From Methylosinus sp. Sm6 (GTDB taxonomy: Bacteria > Pseudomonadota > Alphaproteobacteria > Rhizobiales > Beijerinckiaceae): a DNA stretch of 64,000 nt. The translations under genes and the position numbers were made by a program. The stretch covers positions 60,416 to 124,415 of the forward strand of contig NZ_JAINDZ010000012.1 in assembly GCF_019802345.1 (NCBI RefSeq). Reading direction: 5' to 3'. Position 1 is the stretch's first letter. Each line of letters starts with the position of its first letter. This document shows positions 18,627-27,874 of the stretch, one piece after another. Below the pieces are notes generated by a model. It saw nothing but the letters and a program-made list of their open reading frames with translations. It had not been told where the DNA came from and did no database searches.

Positions 18627-19226
18627 TCAATGGAGCTCGTCCAACGCCAGATTGAGCGCGAGCACATTGACGCGCGGCTCGCCGATGAAGCCGGCGAAAC
18701 GCTGCTCGATGTGCGCCTCGACGAGAGCGCGGACACGGGGCTCGGGCAGCCTGCGCGCAGCGGCGACGGCGGGAACCTGAGCCAGCGCGAATTGCGGCGA
18801 GATGTGCGGATCGAGCCCGGAGGCCGAGGTCGTGACGGCGTCCGCCGCCACCACATCGATGCGTCCCGCCGCGAATTCCGCCTCGATCGCGGCGTTCACG
18901 CGATCGACGAGCTTTTTCGAGGTGGGCCCGAGATTCGAGCCCGCGGAATTCGCCGCATTATAGGGCGCGTCGATCGTCTTGCCCGCGTCATTCGGGTCGG
19001 GCGCGCTCGTCGCCGAGGGGCGGCCGTGAAAATAATGCGCGGCCGCGAAATTCTGGCCGATCAGCCGCGAGCCGACGATCACGCCTTTGCGCTCGACGAG
19101 GCTTCCATTCGCCTCGTCGGGGAAAGCGAGCTGCGCGATCGCGGTGATCGCGAGGGGATAGGCGAGGCCCGTGAGCAGCGTGAGCAGGACGATCATGACG
19201 ATCGCAGGACGAATTTGCGCGAGCAT
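18627..19226 (-). CDS. kdpC: KdpC, potassium-transporting ATPase subunit C
   Basis: The 199-residue protein has a single N-terminal membrane helix (IVMIVLLTLLTGLAYPLAITAIAQ) and the conserved soluble part with YFHGRPSA, SAGSNLGPTS and SGLDPHISP. KdpC assists ATP binding and stabilises the KdpFABC complex at the inner membrane. It follows kdpB with a 12-bp gap. It is the last kdp gene of the operon. The next gene downstream is the convergent TonB receptor, so no kdpD follows. Confidence 0.98.
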   Translation of the reverse strand: MLAQIRPAIVMIVLLTLLTGLAYPLAITAIAQLAFPDEANGSLVERKGVIVGSRLIGQNFAAAHYFHGRPSATSAPDPNDAGKTIDAPYNAANSAGSNLGPTSKKLVDRVNAAIEAEFAAGRIDVVAADAVTTSASGLDPHISPQFALAQVPAVAAARRLPEPRVRALVEAHIEQRFAGFIGEPRVNVLALNLALDELH

Positions 19227-19238
19227 GGACGAGCTCCT

Positions 19239-21338
19239 TCAAGCGAGATGCAGCGTCGACACGATCATGTCGATCAGCTTGATGCCGACGAAAGGAATGA
19301 TGACGCCGCCGAGGCCGTAGATCAGCAGATTTCTCCGCAGCAGCGCGGCGGCGCCGACCGGCCGATAGGCGACGCCCTTCAGCGCCAGCGGGATCAGCGC
19401 GATGATGATGAGCGCATTGAAGATCACCGCCGAGAGGATCGCCGACTGCGGCGAGGCGAGCTTCATCACATTGATCGCGCCGAGTTCCGGATAGGTCGCC
19501 ATGAACAGCGCCGGAATGATCGCGAAATATTTGGCGACGTCATTGGCGATGGAGAAGGTCGTGAGCGAGCCGCGCGTCATCAGCAGCTGCTTGCCGATGG
19601 CGACGATCTCGATGAGCTTGGTCGGATCGCTGTCGAGATCGACCATATTGCCGGCCTCGCGCGCGGCCTGCGTTCCGGTCTGCATGGCGACGCCGACATC
19701 GGCCTGCGCCAGCGCCGGCGCGTCATTGGTGCCGTCGCCGCACATGGCGATGAGGCGTCCGCCCTGCTGCTCCTTGCGGATGTAGGCGAGCTTGTCCTCC
19801 GGCGTCGCCTGCGCGATGAAATCGTCGACGCCCGCTTCGGACGCGATCGCCGCGGCGGTGACCGGGTTGTCGCCCGTCACCATCACCGTCTTGACGCCCA
19901 TGGCGCGCAGCTCGGCGAAGCGCGCCTTTATGTCGGGCTTGATGATGTCCTTGAGATGCACGACGCCGAGCAGGCGGCCGTTCTCGCCGACGGCGAGCGG
20001 CGTGCCGCCGGCGCGCGAGATGCGCTCGACGGCGCGCGTGAAATCCTCGGGCGCGCGCAGCGTCGAGACGCCGGCGCGCTCGAGAATGTCCGCGACCGCG
20101 CCGCCGCCGCGCTCGACGGAGCCGGCGACCGGCTGCGTCTGAGCGAGAATGGCGTCGACCGCGCCCTTGCGCAGCGCTCGACCCGGCAGATCGAGCCCCG
20201 AAATGCGCGTATGCGCGGAGAAGGGCACGATGCGCGCATCGCCGCCGAGCTCCGGCGCGGGAAGGCCATAGCGGCTCTTGGCGAGAGCGACGATCGAGCG
20301 TCCTTCCGGCGTCTCGTCGGCGAGCGAGGCGAGCAGCACCGCCTCGGCGAGCTCACGCTCGCCGACGCCGCCGACGGGGATGAATTCGTCCGCCATGCGG
20401 TTGCCGAATGTGATCGTTCCGGTCTTGTCGAGCAGCAGCGTGTCGACGTCGCCCGCCGCCTCGACCGCGCGCCCCGAGGTGGCGATGACGTTGAAGCGGA
20501 TCAGGCGGTCCATGCCGGCGATGCCGATCGCCGACAGCAGCCCGCCGATGGTCGTCGGGATGAGGCAGACGAGCAGCGCGACGAGCACGGTGAGCGACAG
20601 CACGGTTCCGGAATAGCGGGCGAGCGGCCACAGCGTCGTGCAGACGATCAGGAAGATGATCGTCAAGCCGGACAGCAGAATCGACAGCGCGAGCTCGTTC
20701 GGCGTCTTCTGCCGCTCGGCGCCTTCGACGAGCGCGATCATGCGATCGATGAAGGTCGAGCCCGGCGCCGCGGTGATCCGCACCCGCACCCAATCGGACA
20801 GGACAGTAGTGCCGCCGGTCACCGCCGAGCGATCGCCGCCCGCCTCGCGAATGACCGGCGCCGATTCGCCGGTGATCGCCGACTCGTTGACGGAAGCGAC
20901 GCCTTCGACGACCTCGCCGTCGCCGGGAATGAGATCGCCGGCCTCGACGAGCACGATATCGCCGACCTTCAGATCGAGCGCGGAGACGAGCTCGACCGCG
21001 CCGGCTCTCCACCGCTTGGCCTCGGCGTCGGCGCGCGTGCGGCGCAGCGCGTCGGCCTGCGCCTTGCCGCGCCCTTCCGCCACGGCTTCGGCGAAATTGG
21101 CGAAGAGCACGGTGAACCAAAGCCAGGCCGCGATCTGGCCGGAGAACAGGGCCGTTCCGTCCTGCGCGAAGAGATCGCGAATGAACAATATCGCGACCAG
21201 AGCAGAGACCGCTTCGGTGACGAAGATCACCGGATTGCGCGCCATCCTGCGCGGATCGAGCTTGGCGAAAGCGTCGATCGCCGCGCGGCCGATGATGGCC
21301 CGATCGAACAGGCCGGGGGCAGCGACTTTCGATGACAT
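19239..21338 (-). CDS. kdpB: KdpB, potassium-transporting P-type ATPase catalytic subunit
   Basis: The 699-residue protein has P-type ATPase landmarks: TGES in the actuator domain, the phosphorylation site [10 protein letters not shown], and [19 protein letters not shown] in the hinge. Hydrophobic segments are those of the Kdp subfamily. It hydrolyses ATP to drive high-affinity K+ uptake through KdpA. The ATG at 21338 was chosen; an earlier in-frame ATG adds eleven residues overlapping the end of kdpA and lacks support. Confidence 0.98.
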   Translation of the reverse strand: MSSKVAAPGLFDRAIIGRAAIDAFAKLDPRRMARNPVIFVTEAVSALVAILFIRDLFAQDGTALFSGQIAAWLWFTVLFANFAEAVAEGRGKAQADALRRTRADAEAKRWRAGAVELVSALDLKVGDIVLVEAGDLIPGDGEVVEGVASVNESAITGESAPVIREAGGDRSAVTGGTTVLSDWVRVRITAAPGSTFIDRMIALVEGAERQKTPNELALSILLSGLTIIFLIVCTTLWPLARYSGTVLSLTVLVALLVCLIPTTIGGLLSAIGIAGMDRLIRFNVIATSGRAVEAAGDVDTLLLDKTGTITFGNRMADEFIPVGGVGERELAEAVLLASLADETPEGRSIVALAKSRYGLPAPELGGDARIVPFSAHTRISGLDLPGRALRKGAVDAILAQTQPVAGSVERGGGAVADILERAGVSTLRAPEDFTRAVERISRAGGTPLAVGENGRLLGVVHLKDIIKPDIKARFAELRAMGVKTVMVTGDNPVTAAAIASEAGVDDFIAQATPEDKLAYIRKEQQGGRLIAMCGDGTNDAPALAQADVGVAMQTGTQAAREAGNMVDLDSDPTKLIEIVAIGKQLLMTRGSLTTFSIANDVAKYFAIIPALFMATYPELGAINVMKLASPQSAILSAVIFNALIIIALIPLALKGVAYRPVGAAALLRRNLLIYGLGGVIIPFVGIKLIDMIVSTLHLA

Positions 21339-21351
21339 GAGGGAACTCCGT

Positions 21352-23061
21352 TCAGAAGGTCTTGCCCGCATCGAGCAGCAGATGCTCGACCACAGGACCG
21401 AGCGCGAGCGCCGGGAAATACTGGAGCAGATAGAGGATGACGATGACGCCGATCAGCAGTCCGACGAACAGCGGACCATGCGTCGGGAACGTGCCGCTGG
21501 AGGCCGGCGCCTTCTTCTTCGCGGCGAATGAGCCCGCCAGCGCCAGCACCGGGATGACGAAGGCGAAGCGACCGAGCGTCATCGCGACGCCGAGCGTGGC
21601 GTTGTACCAGGGCGTGTTGCCGCTGAGCCCCGCGAAGGCCGAGCCGTTGTTGTCCGTGGTCGAGGCGAAGGCGTAGAGGATTTCCGACAGGCCGTGCGGC
21701 CCCGCATTGTTCAGGCTGGCGAGAGCGCTCGGCAGCAGCGCCGACGCAGCCGAGAAGCCGAGCACGCAGAGCGGGTAGATCAGCACCGCCAGCATGGCGA
21801 GCTTCATCTCGCGCGTCTCGATCTTCTTGCCGAGATATTCCGGCGTGCGGCCGACCATGAGGCCCGCGACGAAGACGGCGATCACCGCCAGCACGAGGAA
21901 GCCATAGAGCCCGGCCCCGACGCCGCCCGGCGCGATGCTGCCCATCAGCATGTTGAACAGCGGAACGAGCCCGCCGAGCGGCATGAATGAATCATGCATC
22001 GCATTGACCGCGCCGCAGCTCGTGCCGGTGGTGGCGGCGGCGAAGAGCGCGCTGGCGGCGACGCCGAAGCGCACCTCCTTGCCCTCCATATTGCCGGGCG
22101 AGGGATCGACGCCGATCGACGTCAGCAGCGGATTGCCATTGGCCTCGGCCCAATAGGCCACGAGCACGCCGCCAGCGAGAACGATCAGCATCGTGACGGC
22201 GATCGCGCGTCCCTGCCGGACATCGAGGACCGCTCGTCCGAAGGCGAAGGCCGCGGCGAAGGGGATGACCAGCAGCGCCCAGATCTCCAGCATGTTGGAC
22301 CAGGCGTTCGGGCTTTCGAACGGATGCGAGGAGTTGGCGTTGAAGAAGCCGCCGCCATTGGTGCCGAGCTCCTTGATCGCCTCCTGGCTGGCCACCGGCC
22401 CGATGGAGACGATCTGCGCGGCGCCTTCCAGCGTCGTCGCCTCGACGGAGCCTCGCAGCGTCTGCGGAACGCCCATTGCGACGAGCGCGAGCGCGACGAT
22501 GATCGACAGCGGCAGCAGCACATAGAGCGTCGAGCGCGTCAGATCGACCCAGAAATTGCCGATCGTGGGAGACTGCGTGCGCGAGAAGCCGCGCGCCAGG
22601 GCGAAGGCCATGGCGAGTCCGGTCGCCGCCGAGACGAAGTTGTGAACGGTCAGGCCGAGCATCTGGACGAGATGGCTCATCATCGTCTCGCCGCTATAAT
22701 TCTGCCAATTCGTGTTGGTCACGAAGCTGACAGACGTGTTGAAGGCGAGATCGGGCGGCACGCCGTCGAAGCCCTGCGGGTCGAGCGGCAGCATATTCTG
22801 GAGCCGTTGCAGAGCGTAGAGCGAGACGAAGCCGACGAGGCCGAAGGCGAGCACGGCCATGGCGTAGGCGAGCCAGCTCTGCTCGCGCGCCGGGTCGACG
22901 CCGGAGAGCTTGTAAAAGGCGCGTTCGACCGGCGAGAGCGCCGGCGTCAACCATGTGCGCTCGCCCGCGAGGACGCGGGCGATGAAGGCGCCGAGCGGAA
23001 CCGCCGCGACGACGACGGCCGTAAGCACGACGGCGATTTGCGCCAAGCCAATGGCGTTCAT
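21352..23061 (-). CDS. kdpA: KdpA, potassium-binding channel-like subunit of the Kdp ATPase
   Basis: The 569-residue membrane protein has about ten helices and four pore-loop repeats of the K+ channel superfamily, for example [14 protein letters not shown] and [18 protein letters not shown]. It selects and translocates K+ in the KdpFABC complex. It starts 35 bp after kdpF and ends 13 bp before kdpB. Confidence 0.98.
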   Translation of the reverse strand: MNAIGLAQIAVVLTAVVVAAVPLGAFIARVLAGERTWLTPALSPVERAFYKLSGVDPAREQSWLAYAMAVLAFGLVGFVSLYALQRLQNMLPLDPQGFDGVPPDLAFNTSVSFVTNTNWQNYSGETMMSHLVQMLGLTVHNFVSAATGLAMAFALARGFSRTQSPTIGNFWVDLTRSTLYVLLPLSIIVALALVAMGVPQTLRGSVEATTLEGAAQIVSIGPVASQEAIKELGTNGGGFFNANSSHPFESPNAWSNMLEIWALLVIPFAAAFAFGRAVLDVRQGRAIAVTMLIVLAGGVLVAYWAEANGNPLLTSIGVDPSPGNMEGKEVRFGVAASALFAAATTGTSCGAVNAMHDSFMPLGGLVPLFNMLMGSIAPGGVGAGLYGFLVLAVIAVFVAGLMVGRTPEYLGKKIETREMKLAMLAVLIYPLCVLGFSAASALLPSALASLNNAGPHGLSEILYAFASTTDNNGSAFAGLSGNTPWYNATLGVAMTLGRFAFVIPVLALAGSFAAKKKAPASSGTFPTHGPLFVGLLIGVIVILYLLQYFPALALGPVVEHLLLDAGKTF

Positions 23062-23096
23062 GAGAAATGTCCTTTGCGGAACCCGAGGCGCTCGGA

Positions 23097-23183
23097 TCAG
23101 AATTTTTCGGGATGAAGGAGCGTGTAGACGAGATAGGCGCCGAGCAGCACGGCGACGCTGAGGCCGATGATCGGTTCGAACAT
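23097..23183 (-). CDS. kdpF: KdpF, small stabilising subunit of the Kdp ATPase
   Basis: A 28-residue single-helix peptide (begins [10 protein letters not shown], ends TLLHPEKF) lies immediately before kdpA on the same strand. Length, hydrophobicity and position match KdpF, which stabilises the KdpABC complex. Confidence 0.92.
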   Translation of the reverse strand: MFEPIIGLSVAVLLGAYLVYTLLHPEKF

Positions 23184-23197
23184 CGTTCGCTCCCGTT

Positions 23198-23281
23198 TCA
23201 GAGGCGCCCGCAGGCGCGCGCGTAAAGGCCCATCAGCACGAACAGAAAGACGCCGAGGCCGACATAGACGAGATCGAGCAT
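23198..23281 (-). CDS. 27-residue membrane peptide preceding kdpF
   Basis: This tiny frame (begins [12 protein letters not shown], ends YARACGRL) codes for one hydrophobic helix with a short basic tail containing a cysteine. It ends 14 bp before the kdpF start, so it would be the first gene of the kdp operon. From memory, similar small peptides stand before kdpF in other Hyphomicrobiales, which suggests a real accessory subunit; this was not checked by a search. Its function is unknown. Confidence 0.65.
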   Translation of the reverse strand: MLDLVYVGLGVFLFVLMGLYARACGRL

Positions 23282-23604
23282 GGTCTGTCTCCAGATCGAC
23301 AATGCGTCGGCGGTATGCGTGCAAAGCACATAAGGGCGCTATTCGGATTTTCGCCTCGGGGCATAAGGACGGCGTAAGGAGTCGCTCGGATGCGCAAATT
23401 CTCGCCACGACGCCCTTGCGCGCGCGGCGTCCATTGTTCCATCTTGTGTCCGCCGACCACGCTCCCAGCAGGGCAATCGGGTGAAGGACTATATCCCCAA
23501 CCCTCGTCCTGACGCTCCCAGGAATTCGACGTGCAAACTGAATTCGACTTGCAAACCGAATGGCCGAATTTCGCATGTCGCCGCGTCTCGCGAGGAGCGG
23601 CGAC
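23282..23604. promoter_or_regulatory. divergent kdp control region with an 18-bp tandem repeat
   Basis: The 323 bp between the divergent kdp structural operon and kdpE hold no convincing gene and should carry both promoters and KdpE sites. At 23523-23540 and 23541-23558 an 18-bp unit is repeated head to tail (AATTCGACGTGCAAACTG, then the same with two changes). It ends 46 bp before the kdpE start. Confidence 0.6.
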
Positions 23605-24291
23605 ATGACCGAGCGTCGCGTTCTCATCGTCGATGACGAGCCGCAGCTGCGAAGGGTCCTGCGCCCCGCTCTCGCCGCCTGCGGCTATGAGGTGATCGAG
23701 GCGGAGACGGGCAGAGGCGCGCTCGAGGCGATCGCCGCCTCGGCGCCCGACGTCGTCGTGCTCGACCTCGGGCTTCCCGATATGGACGGGAAGGACGTGC
23801 TGGCGCGGGCCCGCGCCTTTTCGCAAGTCCCGATCTTGATCCTTTCGGCGCGCGATCGCGAAGCCGAAAAGATCGCCGCGCTCGATTCCGGCGCCGACGA
23901 CTATATCGAAAAGCCGTTCTCGACCGGCGAGCTCATGGCGCGGCTGCGCGCCGCTCTGCGGCATGGTTCACGCGCCGCGGACGAGCCGAGAGAGATCGAG
24001 AGCTGTGGTCTGCGCGTCGATATGGACAGACGTCTGGTGACGAAGAACGGCCAACCGATCAAGCTGACGCCGAAGGAATACGACCTCCTGACGACCCTCG
24101 CGCGGCGCCCCGACCGCCTGCTCACGCATGGCCAAATCCTTTCGGCCGTGTGGGGCCCCGCGCATCGGCAGGACACGCACTATCTCCGCGTCTTCATCGG
24201 CCAATTGCGCGCCAAGATCGAGGACGACACCGCCGCGCCCAGGATCGTGCTGACGGAGCCGGGCGTCGGATATCGCTTCGTCAAGGCGTGA
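23605..24291 (+). CDS. kdpE: KdpE-type OmpR/PhoB-family response regulator
   Basis: The 228-residue protein has a receiver domain with acidic pair Asp10-Asp11, phospho-acceptor Asp54 (VVVLDLGLPDMDG) and the conserved lysine in IEKPFSTGEL. A winged-helix DNA-binding domain follows (KLTPKEYDLLTTLARRPDRLLTH, ending EPGVGYRF). The ATG at 23605 is preceded by GAGGAG; a longer frame from 23560 is less likely. Its position divergent from kdpFABC and its sequence type indicate KdpE. Normally kdpD, the sensor kinase, overlaps the kdpE start, but here none is present, so the partner must be elsewhere or different. Confidence 0.9.
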   Translation: MTERRVLIVDDEPQLRRVLRPALAACGYEVIEAETGRGALEAIAASAPDVVVLDLGLPDMDGKDVLARARAFSQVPILILSARDREAEKIAALDSGADDYIEKPFSTGELMARLRAALRHGSRAADEPREIESCGLRVDMDRRLVTKNGQPIKLTPKEYDLLTTLARRPDRLLTHGQILSAVWGPAHRQDTHYLRVFIGQLRAKIEDDTAAPRIVLTEPGVGYRFVKA

Positions 24292-24419
24292 CACGCAGCG
24301 AGGCGAGCCCAAAGGATCGAGAATCGCCCCCTTGCGGACGTCTCGCGCCGGATTGGAGTTGTCAGCCTATCGCGCAAGCCCCCTCGCCCCCGCCCCCGCG
24401 AATCGCTAAAATCCCCCTC

Positions 24420-26438
24420 ATGGCCAAATCCGACGATCTCTTCGGCGGCGCTCAGCGCAAGCCTGCCGCCGCCGCTCCCGCCGCGAAAGCGCCCAAGGCG
24501 CCGGCGGAGTATGACGCCGCCTCCATCGAGGTGCTGGAGGGGCTGGAGCCCGTCCGGCGGCGGCCGAGCATGTATATCGGCGGCAAGGACGAGGCCGCCA
24601 TGCATCACCTCTTCGCCGAGGTGCTGGACAATTCCATGGACGAGGCCGTCGCCGGCCACGCCAGCTTCATCGAGGTCAGCCTCGAGCCGGACGGCTGGCT
24701 CACCGTCATCGACAACGGCCGCGGCATCCCCGTCGGCCCGCATCCGAAATTCCCCAAGAAATCGGCGCTGGAAGTGGTCATGACCGTGCTGCATGCCGGC
24801 GGCAAGTTCGACTCGGGGGCCTATCAGACCTCCGGCGGCCTGCACGGCGTCGGCGTGTCCGTGGTCAACGCCCTCTCGGAGCGGCTCGAGGTGGAGGTCG
24901 CCACCGGCCAGCAGCTCTACCGGCAAATCTACGCGCGCGGCCTACCGCAGACGGGGCTCGAGCAGGTCGGCCGGGCGCCCAATCGCCGCGGCACGAAAAT
25001 CCGCTTCAAGCCCGACGCCGAGATTTTCGGCCCGGCCACGCATTGGCGTCCGGCGCGGCTCTTCCGCATGTCCCGCTCCAAGGCCTATCTCTTCGGCGGC
25101 GTCGAAATCCGCTGGCATTGCGCCAAGGAGCTGATCGAGCCGGGCTCGGATGTGCCGGCCGAGGCGGTGCTGCGCTTTCCCGGCGGGCTGCGCGACTATC
25201 TCGCCCGCGAGACCGAGGGCAAGGAGCTCGTCGCCGATCAGCCCTTCGTCGGCAAGGTGGAGCGCGAGGGCGGCCATGGCTCGCTCGAATGGGCGATCGC
25301 CTGGTTCGCCAATGAGGACGGTTTTTCGCACTCTTACTGCAACACCATTCCGACGCCGGACGGAGGCACGCATGAAGCCGGCTTCCGTCTCGCTCTGCTG
25401 CGTGGGCTCAAGGATCACGCCGAGCGCATCGGCCAAGCCAAGCGCGCCGCGCTGCTGACGGCCGAGGATCTGATGGGCCAGTCGGCGGCGATGATATCGG
25501 TGTTCATCCGCGAGCCGGAGTTCCAGGGCCAGAACAAGACGCGGCTGATGAATGTCGACGCCTCGCGCCTCGTCGAGGGCGCGGTGCGCGACGCCTTCGA
25601 TCATTGGCTCGCCGGCGCGCCCTCGCAGGCGACCAAGCTGCTCGATTTCGCGGTGGAGCGCGCCGAGGAGCGCCTGCGCCGCCGCGCCGAGAAGGAGCAG
25701 GCGCGCAAATCCCCGACGCGCAAATTGCGCCTTCCGGGCAAGCTCGCCGATTGCACCAACACCTCGGCGCAGGGGTCGGAGCTGTTCATCGTCGAGGGCG
25801 ATTCGGCCGGCGGCTCCGCCAAATCGGCGCGCGACCGCGCCAGCCAGGCGGTGCTGCCTCTGCGCGGCAAGATTCTCAATGTCGCCTCCGCCGGCAAGGA
25901 GAAATTCGCCGCCAATCAGCAGCTCGCCGATCTCGTGCAGGCGCTCGGCTGCGGCGTCGGCTCGCATTATCGCGACGAGGATCTGCGCTACGACAAGATC
26001 ATCGTGATGACCGACGCCGATGTCGACGGCGCGCATATCGCGTCGCTGCTCATCACCTTCTTCTTCCGGCAAATGCCCAAGCTCATCGACGGCGGCCATC
26101 TCTATCTCGCGGTGCCGCCGCTCTATAAGCTGACGCAAGGGCCGAAGACGGTTTACGCGCGCGACGACAAGCATCGCGACGAGCTGGTGAAGAAAGTGCT
26201 GACCGGCAAGGGCAAGATCGAGACGAACCGATTCAAGGGCCTCGGCGAGATGCGTTCGGATCAGCTCAAGGAAACGACCATGGATGCGAGGAAGCGCACG
26301 CTTCTCAAGGTCATGATCGCCGGCGAGGAGCGGGAGGAGACCGCCGACTGCGTCGAGCGGCTGATGGGAACCAAGCCCGAGGCGCGCTTCGCCTTCATCC
26401 AGGAGCGCGCGCCTTTCGCCACAGAGCTCGACGTGTGA
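24420..26438 (+). CDS. parE: DNA topoisomerase IV subunit B
   Basis: The 672-residue protein has a GHKL ATPase domain (EVLDNSMDEAVAGH, VIDNGRGIPVGPHPKF, TSGGLHGVGVSVVNALS). The transducer domain and the TOPRIM domain follow (ELFIVEGDSAGGSAK, IVMTDADVDGAHIASLL). The absence of the GyrB insertion, the KS-rich C-terminal arrangement and the length identify ParE rather than GyrB. With ParC it decatenates replicated chromosomes. The alanine-rich N-terminal 30 residues are a typical alphaproteobacterial extension. A start at 24420 fits this; upstream in-frame sequence is unrelated. Confidence 0.96.
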   Translation: MAKSDDLFGGAQRKPAAAAPAAKAPKAPAEYDAASIEVLEGLEPVRRRPSMYIGGKDEAAMHHLFAEVLDNSMDEAVAGHASFIEVSLEPDGWLTVIDNGRGIPVGPHPKFPKKSALEVVMTVLHAGGKFDSGAYQTSGGLHGVGVSVVNALSERLEVEVATGQQLYRQIYARGLPQTGLEQVGRAPNRRGTKIRFKPDAEIFGPATHWRPARLFRMSRSKAYLFGGVEIRWHCAKELIEPGSDVPAEAVLRFPGGLRDYLARETEGKELVADQPFVGKVEREGGHGSLEWAIAWFANEDGFSHSYCNTIPTPDGGTHEAGFRLALLRGLKDHAERIGQAKRAALLTAEDLMGQSAAMISVFIREPEFQGQNKTRLMNVDASRLVEGAVRDAFDHWLAGAPSQATKLLDFAVERAEERLRRRAEKEQARKSPTRKLRLPGKLADCTNTSAQGSELFIVEGDSAGGSAKSARDRASQAVLPLRGKILNVASAGKEKFAANQQLADLVQALGCGVGSHYRDEDLRYDKIIVMTDADVDGAHIASLLITFFFRQMPKLIDGGHLYLAVPPLYKLTQGPKTVYARDDKHRDELVKKVLTGKGKIETNRFKGLGEMRSDQLKETTMDARKRTLLKVMIAGEEREETADCVERLMGTKPEARFAFIQERAPFATELDV

Positions 26439-26659
26439 GCGGAACCTTGCCGCGCGACGAACGTTTGCCATGCGCAGGCGCAGCTGTCGGTGGACCTGGG
26501 CGAAGCGGAACGAATCGCCTGAAGGAAAAAATCCCCTCACCCTCCTGAGCCGCCGCAGGCGGCGTCTCGAAGGACGAGGATGACTGGGCCATATGTCTTC
26601 ATTCGAGCATTTGTGTTCGACATTGGCCCGATCACCGCGTCGAGCAGAGGGACGAGCTC

Positions 26660-27694
26660 TTGGCCGATATCGACATGAGGCGCATCGCATCCGATGGGAA
26701 CGGCCGCGACAGCGATTCGGCGCTGGCGCTGGAGCGCATGCGCATGGCGCTCGACGCCAGCCTCACCGGCATTTGGGATTGGGACCTCGTCACCGGCGAG
26801 GTTCATCTCGACGATCGCGTGCGCGCGCTCTGGGCGCTGCCCGAAGGCGCGCCCGGCAGCTTCGAGATTTTCCGCAATGCGCTGCATCCCGACGATAAGG
26901 AGCGCACGCGCGAGGCCGTCGAGGCGGCGCTCGATCCCGCCCACGTCGGCGATTACGAGGCGGAATATCGCGTGATCGGCGAGACCGACGGAATCGAGCG
27001 CTGGGTCGCCGTGCGCGGCCGCACCGTCTTCGAGAACGGACATGCCGCGCGCATCATCGGCACGGCGCGCGACATCACCGAGCGCAAGCGCCGCGAGCAG
27101 CATGTGCATGTGCTGCTGCGCGAGCTGGTGCATCGCTCGAAGAATCTGCTCGCCGTGGTGCAGGCGATGGCGCGGCAGACGGCGGCGGGCTCGCCGTCGC
27201 TCGAGGATTTCCAGCGCAAGTTCGCCGCGCGGCTGCAGGCGCTGGCCATGGCGCATGATCTGCTCGTGTCGCAGGAGTGGCGCGGCGCCTGCATGCGCGA
27301 GCTCGCCAGCGCGCAGATCGGCTATTGCCTCGATCTCGACTGCGTCGACACGCGCATCGAAGGCGAGCGCGTGATGCTGAAGCCGGAGGCGGCGCAGAAC
27401 ATCGGCCTCGCTCTGCACGAGCTCGCCGTGAACGCGCTCACCCATGGCGCGTTGTCGCAGCCGGGCGGACGCGTCGAGCTGCGCTGGCGCGTCGAGGGCG
27501 ATCGCTTCCTCGTCGAATGGCGCGAGTTCGGCGGCCCGCCGGTGGACGACGCGCCGCGCGAGGGTTTCGGCTACAAGGTGATCAAGCGCCTCGTGGCGCA
27601 GGCGCTCGGCGGCGAGTCGACGGTCGGCTTCGCGCCGGACGGCTTTCGGTGGACGCTCGCCGTGCCGTCGGCGCAGGCGCTGGCGGTCGACTGA
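26660..27694 (+). CDS. PAS-domain HWE-family sensor histidine kinase
   Basis: Residues about 20-150 form a PAS/PAC sensor domain (ALDASLTGIWDWDLVTGEV, LHPDDKERT, GTARDITERKRRE). The rest is an HWE kinase: the phospho-acceptor His in LLRELVHRSKNLLAVVQAMA, the N-box HELAVNALTHGAL, and the WRE motif (VEWREFGGPPV) that names the family. No membrane helix is seen, so the protein is probably cytosolic. HWE kinases act in light, redox and general stress signalling in alphaproteobacteria; no response regulator is adjacent. The start is either TTG at 26660, with GAGGGACGAG upstream, or ATG at 26675. Confidence 0.92.
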   Translation: MADIDMRRIASDGNGRDSDSALALERMRMALDASLTGIWDWDLVTGEVHLDDRVRALWALPEGAPGSFEIFRNALHPDDKERTREAVEAALDPAHVGDYEAEYRVIGETDGIERWVAVRGRTVFENGHAARIIGTARDITERKRREQHVHVLLRELVHRSKNLLAVVQAMARQTAAGSPSLEDFQRKFAARLQALAMAHDLLVSQEWRGACMRELASAQIGYCLDLDCVDTRIEGERVMLKPEAAQNIGLALHELAVNALTHGALSQPGGRVELRWRVEGDRFLVEWREFGGPPVDDAPREGFGYKVIKRLVAQALGGESTVGFAPDGFRWTLAVPSAQALAVD

Positions 27695-27734
27695 CGGCGG
27701 CCTCGATTCGCATCATTGCCGAAAAAATCGCGGC

Positions 27735-27756
27735 GCCTCCTCCAAATGGGGGAGGC
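27735..27756 (+). terminator. hairpin after the histidine kinase gene
   Basis: GCCTCCTCC and GGGGGAGGC flank a four-base AAAT loop, giving a nine-pair stem with one G-T pair. No long T-run follows, so termination strength is uncertain. Confidence 0.5.
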
Positions 27757-27874
27757 ATAGACGACTGTCTTGGTTCACTCCTCAACTTGGTTTCCGTCGA
27801 GCGCGAACGGCTTCTCGATGAAGCGCGGTCGATTTCGAAAGTGTCTGTGGACGCAAGGTCTTGGAGTATTGAAA

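Noticed and set aside
23531..23607. Small frame reading through the 18-bp repeat and overlapping the kdpE start, considered as the tail of a lost kdpD
   Set aside because: Its residues do not resemble the C-terminus of a histidine kinase and a stop codon lies just upstream.
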